Assembly (NCBI GenBank): GCA_900554585.1
Contig: USHS01000041.1
Coordinates: 1-8,697 of the forward strand
DNA length: 8,697 bases
DNA from: an uncultured Collinsella sp.
Lineage (GTDB): Bacteria > Actinomycetota > Coriobacteriia > Coriobacteriales > Coriobacteriaceae
Direction: 5' to 3'
This document shows positions 5,756 through 8,697 of the stretch, piece by piece. The notes under the pieces were generated by a model. It did not search any database, was not told the origin of the DNA, and was given only the letters and a program-made list of their open reading frames with translations. The translations under genes and the position numbers were made by a program. Every line of letters begins with the position of its first letter. Position 1 is the stretch's first letter.

Positions 5756-6976
5756 TTACTCAGTCGTCGACGAATCGTCGGTCGAGCTCTTGGTGACGCC
5801 CTTCAGACTTACGTTATAGGGCACGTCCTTGGGCATGGGGTTGACGGTAATGTCGGCGTCCTTCTTGTACTGCTCCAGCCACTCGCTGTATGCAGTACTG
5901 GCCGCCTGCGTCTTCACCACGTTGGAAACATACTTCTTGATGTCCTTGGGTACCTGCTTGATGTCATCGACCTGGCTATCGACATGGAAGTAGTCGGTGC
6001 ACTTGATGACATGGTAGCCATACGTCGACTCGACCACGCCGCTCACATCGCCCTTGTTGAGCCCCTCGAGCGCCGTCTGGTAGCTGTCGACGAAGGTGGT
6101 GAGCTTATCCCAACCCACATCGCCCTTCTTCTCCTTGGAGCCGGTATCGTCGGAGTACTGCTCCACAGCGTCCTCAAAGCTCAGCTCGCCGGAGTTAATC
6201 TTGTCCAGGCACTCCTGTGCCTTGGCCTTGGCGGCAGCCTTGTCCTCGTCGGATGCGTCGGAATCGACCTTGATCAGGATATTCGACGAACGGCGGGCAT
6301 CGTTGTAGTTGGACAGGTTCTCGTTGATGTAATCGACGATCTCGCTGTCCTTGGGCTTGCTCGTGGGCGCCACGGCATCCTTGAGCTTCTGCTGCGCCAG
6401 GCTCTCCTTGAGCGAACTCTTGTAGGTGTCCTCGGTGTAGCCGTAGGTCTTGAGGGCCTCCTTAAAGGTCTTGGCGCCGCCCGCGCTCTTGCACGCGTCC
6501 TTCCAAGCCTTCTCGACTTCCTCGTCCGAGACGGTCACGCCGTTCTCCTTCTGCGCCTGCTGAAGCAGAATCTGCTGCGTGTAGGAGTCGATGAGCTGCT
6601 TGCGGTACTTCTTGGGCGTGAGGTCGTTGTCGACCAGGTACTGTGCCCAGTCCTCGTCCTTGGTGTAGCCGTAGGATGTGCGCATGCTCATGATCTGCTT
6701 GGTCACAGTGTCCTCGGTGAGGTTGGTGCCGTTGATGGTGGCAGCCACACCGCCGGTGAGCTTGTAGCCCGAGGTATCCTCGGTCTGCGACATAAGACCG
6801 GAGCATGCCATCGCCGAGACAGAAAGCAGCATTGCCAGCACGCCGATAACCACCAGGACGATCTTGACGGTCTTGGACACGCGCGTCTTGCGAGCCTTCT
6901 TGCGAGAGCTGGAGGCGGCGCGGGCCTGTTGCTCGGGCGTCGGCGCGGCCTCGGGGTTCTTTTTCTTGTTTGCCAT
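5756..6976 (-). CDS. Membrane-anchored parvulin-type peptidyl-prolyl isomerase (PrsA/SurA-like)
   Basis: This 406-residue secreted foldase has a basic cytoplasmic tail rich in K, R and A (1-37), a membrane segment or signal (38-57, KIVLVVIGVLAML...), then a SurA_N-like chaperone region (about 75-225). A PpiC rotamase domain follows (about 226-330), with SNILIK (231-236), SFEDAVEQYSDD (266-277), KKGDVGW (283-289) and STYGYHVIK (317-325). Cys58 in SAMACSG could be a lipid anchor, but the -3 residue is Ala, so the lipobox is poor and a transmembrane anchor is equally likely. The first conserved catalytic-site His of parvulins is Asn232 here, while His322 is kept. The C-terminus is an acidic Ser/Thr tail. 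It probably folds exported proteins outside the membrane. The start at 6976 has GAAAGG upstream. YqeY follows closely on the same strand. Confidence 0.9.
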   Translation of the reverse strand: MANKKKNPEAAPTPEQQARAASSSRKKARKTRVSKTVKIVLVVIGVLAMLLSVSAMACSGLMSQTEDTSGYKLTGGVAATINGTNLTEDTVTKQIMSMRTSYGYTKDEDWAQYLVDNDLTPKKYRKQLIDSYTQQILLQQAQKENGVTVSDEEVEKAWKDACKSAGGAKTFKEALKTYGYTEDTYKSSLKESLAQQKLKDAVAPTSKPKDSEIVDYINENLSNYNDARRSSNILIKVDSDASDEDKAAAKAKAQECLDKINSGELSFEDAVEQYSDDTGSKEKKGDVGWDKLTTFVDSYQTALEGLNKGDVSGVVESTYGYHVIKCTDYFHVDSQVDDIKQVPKDIKKYVSNVVKTQAASTAYSEWLEQYKKDADITVNPMPKDVPYNVSLKGVTKSSTDDSSTTE

Positions 6977-7051
6977 GTTTGGCCTTTCGCATCACGAATC
7001 GAACAAACGCCATTGTGTCACAACGCGGCCCCGCAGCACACCTGGCACATT

Positions 7052-7184
7052 GGGGACGGGTTAATCTGCACCATTTTGGTGCAAAGGGGACAGGTCTGGC
7101 GGTTGGCAGTTAGGGACGTTCCTTTTCTGCCGGCAGTTAGGGACAGTCCCCAAGTGCCGGCAGGGAACGTCCCCAGGTGCCGGC
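7052..7184. repeat. GGGGAC-type repeat cluster with a TGCCGGCA/GGGAC tandem array
   Basis: This region between the EIIA and PPIase genes holds GGGGAC at 7052-7057 and 7086-7091, flanking a perfect small hairpin (TGCACCA, loop TTT, TGGTGCA; 7067-7083). A tandem array follows of units beginning TGCCGGCAG or a variant and containing GGGAC with a nearby TCCC: 7101-7127, 7128-7154 and 7155-7177, plus a partial unit 7178-7184. Units share alternating GGGACGTTCC, GGGACAGTCCCC and GGGAACGTCCCC cores, so arms can pair within or between units (7113-7122 is the exact complement of 7164-7173). The form is REP-like. It may also act as a terminator for the EIIA gene, but no T-tract was seen. Confidence 0.8.
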
Positions 7185-7195
7185 TTAGCCCTACC

Positions 7196-7660
7196 TTAGA
7201 AGTGGCGGCGGATGGCGTCGACCATACCCTGGGGCGTGGTCTGGCCGAGCACATCGGCTGCGGCGTCCGCATCCATAAAGATATTCATGAGCGCCTGCAG
7301 GGCCTCGACCTGGCCGCCCGGCTCGGCAATGCCCAGGTTGATGATGATCTGCGCCGGCACGGGAGCACCCATGCCTGCCATGGCGTTAAACGTCACGGGC
7401 GCGGCGGGCTTTGCCACCGCGATATAGGGCTTGGACACAAACCCCGGGTCGGTATGCGGGATGGCGATGTTTGCTGCCGGCATGGCAAGGCCCGTGGGAT
7501 AGGCATCCTCACGCGTGCGAACGGCGTCGAGCCAACCCTCGGCAATGTAGCCGCGCGGGGCAAGCTCACCCTCAAGCTGCGCAAATACCTCACCCGGCGA
7601 CGCACACTCCCAATCAAAAAACACCAGCTCAGGCGTAAACAGCGCTTCGTTATCCGCCAT
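7196..7660 (-). CDS. PTS EIIA domain protein, galactitol (GatA) type, stand-alone
   Basis: This 154-residue single-domain protein resembles EIIA of the fructose/mannitol superfamily, closest in style to the galactitol type. The phosphorylation site is His69 in NIAIPHTDP (64-72). Other family segments are the leading RGYIAEGWLDAVRTREDAYPTGLAMP (36-61), the strand AQIIINLGIAEPGGQVEALQALMNIF and a C-terminal helix ending in IRRHF. It would accept phosphate from HPr and pass it to an EIIB. No EIIB or EIIC is encoded in the window, so it either serves a distant permease or has a regulatory role. The ATG at 7660 follows a GAGAGAGGTGG site. GGGGAC-type sequences lie on both sides of the gene. Confidence 0.88.
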   Translation of the reverse strand: MADNEALFTPELVFFDWECASPGEVFAQLEGELAPRGYIAEGWLDAVRTREDAYPTGLAMPAANIAIPHTDPGFVSKPYIAVAKPAAPVTFNAMAGMGAPVPAQIIINLGIAEPGGQVEALQALMNIFMDADAAADVLGQTTPQGMVDAIRRHF

Positions 7661-7690
7661 GCACCCACCTCTCTCACCTAGTCGCTTAAG

Positions 7691-7699
7691 AACGTCCCC
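7691..7699. repeat. Solitary AACGTCCCC repeat unit upstream of EIIA
   Basis: AACGTCCCC (7691-7699) equals the core at 7166-7174 in the array on the other side of the EIIA gene. It is a single half-unit, which may be a remnant of the same repeat family or chance. Confidence 0.45.
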
Positions 7700-7708
7700 G
7701 ATGACTAC

Positions 7709-7755
7709 CTAAAACAAAGGGTGGCCACTTGCGCCTTGGCGCCAATGACCACCCT
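7709..7755 (-). terminator. Terminator of the purM-purN transcript
   Basis: On the minus strand, 18-base arms (7755-7738 and 7735-7718) pair at 15 of 18 positions with a 2-base tip, beginning 30 bases after the purN stop. It is followed by the T-rich run TTTGTTTTAG. This is a credible intrinsic terminator. Confidence 0.75.
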
Positions 7756-7785
7756 GACTACTCGGCTAAATTGTACTGTGCGCCA

Positions 7786-8487
7786 CTAGCCGCGAGGCGC
7801 ATCAATTGCGACCTTGCCGCTCTCCAGCACGTGAACGCGGCCGTCGGCGAGCATCTGCACGACCTCGGGATACAGCACATGCTCGATCGCGTGGATGTGC
7901 TCCTCGAGCGTGTCGACGTCCCAACCCTCCTCAACAGTCAGCGCACGCTGGGCAATGATGGGCCCGTTGTCGTAGATCTCGTTGGCAAAGTGCACGGTCA
8001 CGCCGGTCACCTTGACGCCGCGCGCAAACGCATCGTCGATCGCATGGGCGCCGGTAAAGCTCGGCAGCAGCGCCGGATGCAGATTGACCACACGGTTGGG
8101 GAACGCCGCCAGCAGCGGCGTGTGCACCATGCGCATGTAGCCAGCCATCACCACGTACTCGCAGCCACGCTCGAGCAGCTCGTGCGCGATGATCTCGTCG
8201 GCGGCGATGGGGTCGGCGTAGACATCCTTGGACAGCGTGAGCGTCTGGATGCCCGCGCGCTCGGCACGCTGCAAGCCCTTGGCCGAAGGACGGCTCGACA
8301 CCACAAGCTCAATCGAAGCGTTGAGCTTGCCGGCGGCGATCAGGTCGATGAGTGCCTGCAGGTTGGTGCCCGAGCCACTGATAAGCACGCCGATCTTGAG
8401 CGGCTCGGCCGTATCGGTGCCGGTCGGACGGGTGTAGGGCGCAAAGCCCAGGCCCTCGGCGGCAGCCATCTGCTCGTTAGCGCTCAT
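7786..8487 (-). CDS. purN: Phosphoribosylglycinamide formyltransferase 1 (10-formyl-THF dependent)
   Basis: This 233-residue cytosolic enzyme transfers a formyl group from 10-formyl-tetrahydrofolate to GAR in purine synthesis. The GAR/phosphate-binding loop VLISGSGTNLQALID is at 34-48. The catalytic triad seen in PurN is present: Asn135 and His137 in VNLHPALLPSF, and Asp173 in EIYDNGPII. The segment GVKVTGVTVHF (157-167) is also typical. The first 30 residues (to AEPLKIG) have no counterpart in short PurN enzymes such as that of E. coli. An in-frame ATG at 8469 would shorten this by six residues only. The ATG at 8487 overlaps the purM stop by 11 bases, so translation is probably coupled. No strong Shine-Dalgarno decides between the two starts. 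Confidence 0.95.
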   Translation of the reverse strand: MSANEQMAAAEGLGFAPYTRPTGTDTAEPLKIGVLISGSGTNLQALIDLIAAGKLNASIELVVSSRPSAKGLQRAERAGIQTLTLSKDVYADPIAADEIIAHELLERGCEYVVMAGYMRMVHTPLLAAFPNRVVNLHPALLPSFTGAHAIDDAFARGVKVTGVTVHFANEIYDNGPIIAQRALTVEEGWDVDTLEEHIHAIEHVLYPEVVQMLADGRVHVLESGKVAIDAPRG

Positions 8488-8697
8488 CGGAGTACACGAC
8501 CTTACCGGAGCCCTCGACGCACTCGCCCACGCGGAACGGCTTCTCGCCGAGCGCGACCAGAGCCTCGGTCACAGCGGCCTCATCCTCGGGGGCAACGATC
8601 AGGCACAGGCCAACGCCCATGTTGAAGGTCTTGCACGCCTCGTTGGGCGCGAGCTCGGCCTGGCGCGACACGTAGGTGATGACGGGCGGAACGTCCC
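8477..8697 (-). CDS. purM: Phosphoribosylformylglycinamidine cyclo-ligase, C-terminal part
   Basis: The frame enters from the window edge without a start and gives about 73 residues ending at 8477. The text PPVITYVSRQAEL, ACKTFNMGVGLCLIVAPEDE and the closing GECVEGSGKVVY match the C-terminal domain of AIR synthetase, which closes FGAM to AIR with ATP two steps after PurN. Gene order purM-purN with overlapping ends is the common bacterial arrangement and supports the call. The GTG at 8671 is an internal codon. Confidence 0.92.
   Translation of the reverse strand, partial: DVPPVITYVSRQAELAPNEACKTFNMGVGLCLIVAPEDEAAVTEALVALGEKPFRVGECVEGSGKVVYSDER

Noticed and set aside
6462..7013. A 183-codon minus-strand frame beginning upstream of the PPIase
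   Set aside because: It overlaps the PPIase in another frame and its product is a frame-shifted shadow of the real protein.
5984..7681. A 565-codon open frame on the plus strand opposite the PPIase and EIIA genes
   Set aside because: It is the complement of two well-recognised genes, its product is Leu/Val/Gly/Arg-rich low-complexity text with no family features, and long antisense frames are common at this GC content.
8687..8697. GGAACGTCCC near the right edge as another member of the repeat family
   Set aside because: It is coding sequence of purM (Asp-Val-Pro codons of a conserved segment), so chance similarity is the better explanation.

Overview
The window is a chromosomal stretch of a high-GC Gram-positive bacterium. 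Gene content, codon use and intergenic GGGGAC-type repeats fit an actinobacterium of the Coriobacteriia, most like Collinsella. That placement comes from recognising protein families and intergenic style, not from a search. All ten genes lie on the minus strand, so transcription runs from the high-coordinate end to the low end. No rRNA, tRNA, CRISPR array, insertion sequence or complete mobile element was seen.

In transcription order: (1) The 3' end of purM (8697-8477, cut by the window edge) overlaps purN (8487-7786). This is a purine-synthesis pair closed by a terminator at about 7709-7755. (2) A stand-alone PTS EIIA domain of the galactitol type (7660-7196) follows, with GGGGAC-type repeats on both sides. 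(3) A membrane-anchored parvulin-type peptidyl-prolyl isomerase (6976-5756) is followed 54 bases later by a GatB/YqeY-domain protein (5701-5258). (4) A 393-base intergenic region (4865-5257) is packed with palindromes: a short perfect hairpin, a 99-base long hairpin, a classic terminator, and a 67-base inverted repeat with 26-base perfect arms. (5) A four-gene polar amino acid ABC importer operon (4864-1835) runs ATPase, Tat-type lipoprotein binding protein, permease 1, permease 2, with short gaps that suggest translational coupling. Its last stop codon lies in a 108-base imperfect palindrome. (6) A cytidylate-kinase-like protein (1663-1040) ends at a strong bidirectional terminator. (7) The 5' part of an AAA/Orc1-like ATPase (849 to beyond base 1) is lower in GC than the rest and is preceded by three 19-base tandem repeats resembling an operator array.

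The genes are mostly housekeeping: purine synthesis, amino acid uptake, extracytoplasmic protein folding, and a YqeY protein. The unusual material is between them. At least four intergenic regions carry GGGGAC-centred repeats of REP/REPIN type, and there are two separate hairpins of about 100 bases. The most gene-like novelty is the low-GC ATPase with its phased repeat promoter. I saw no convincing complete new defence or metabolic system.
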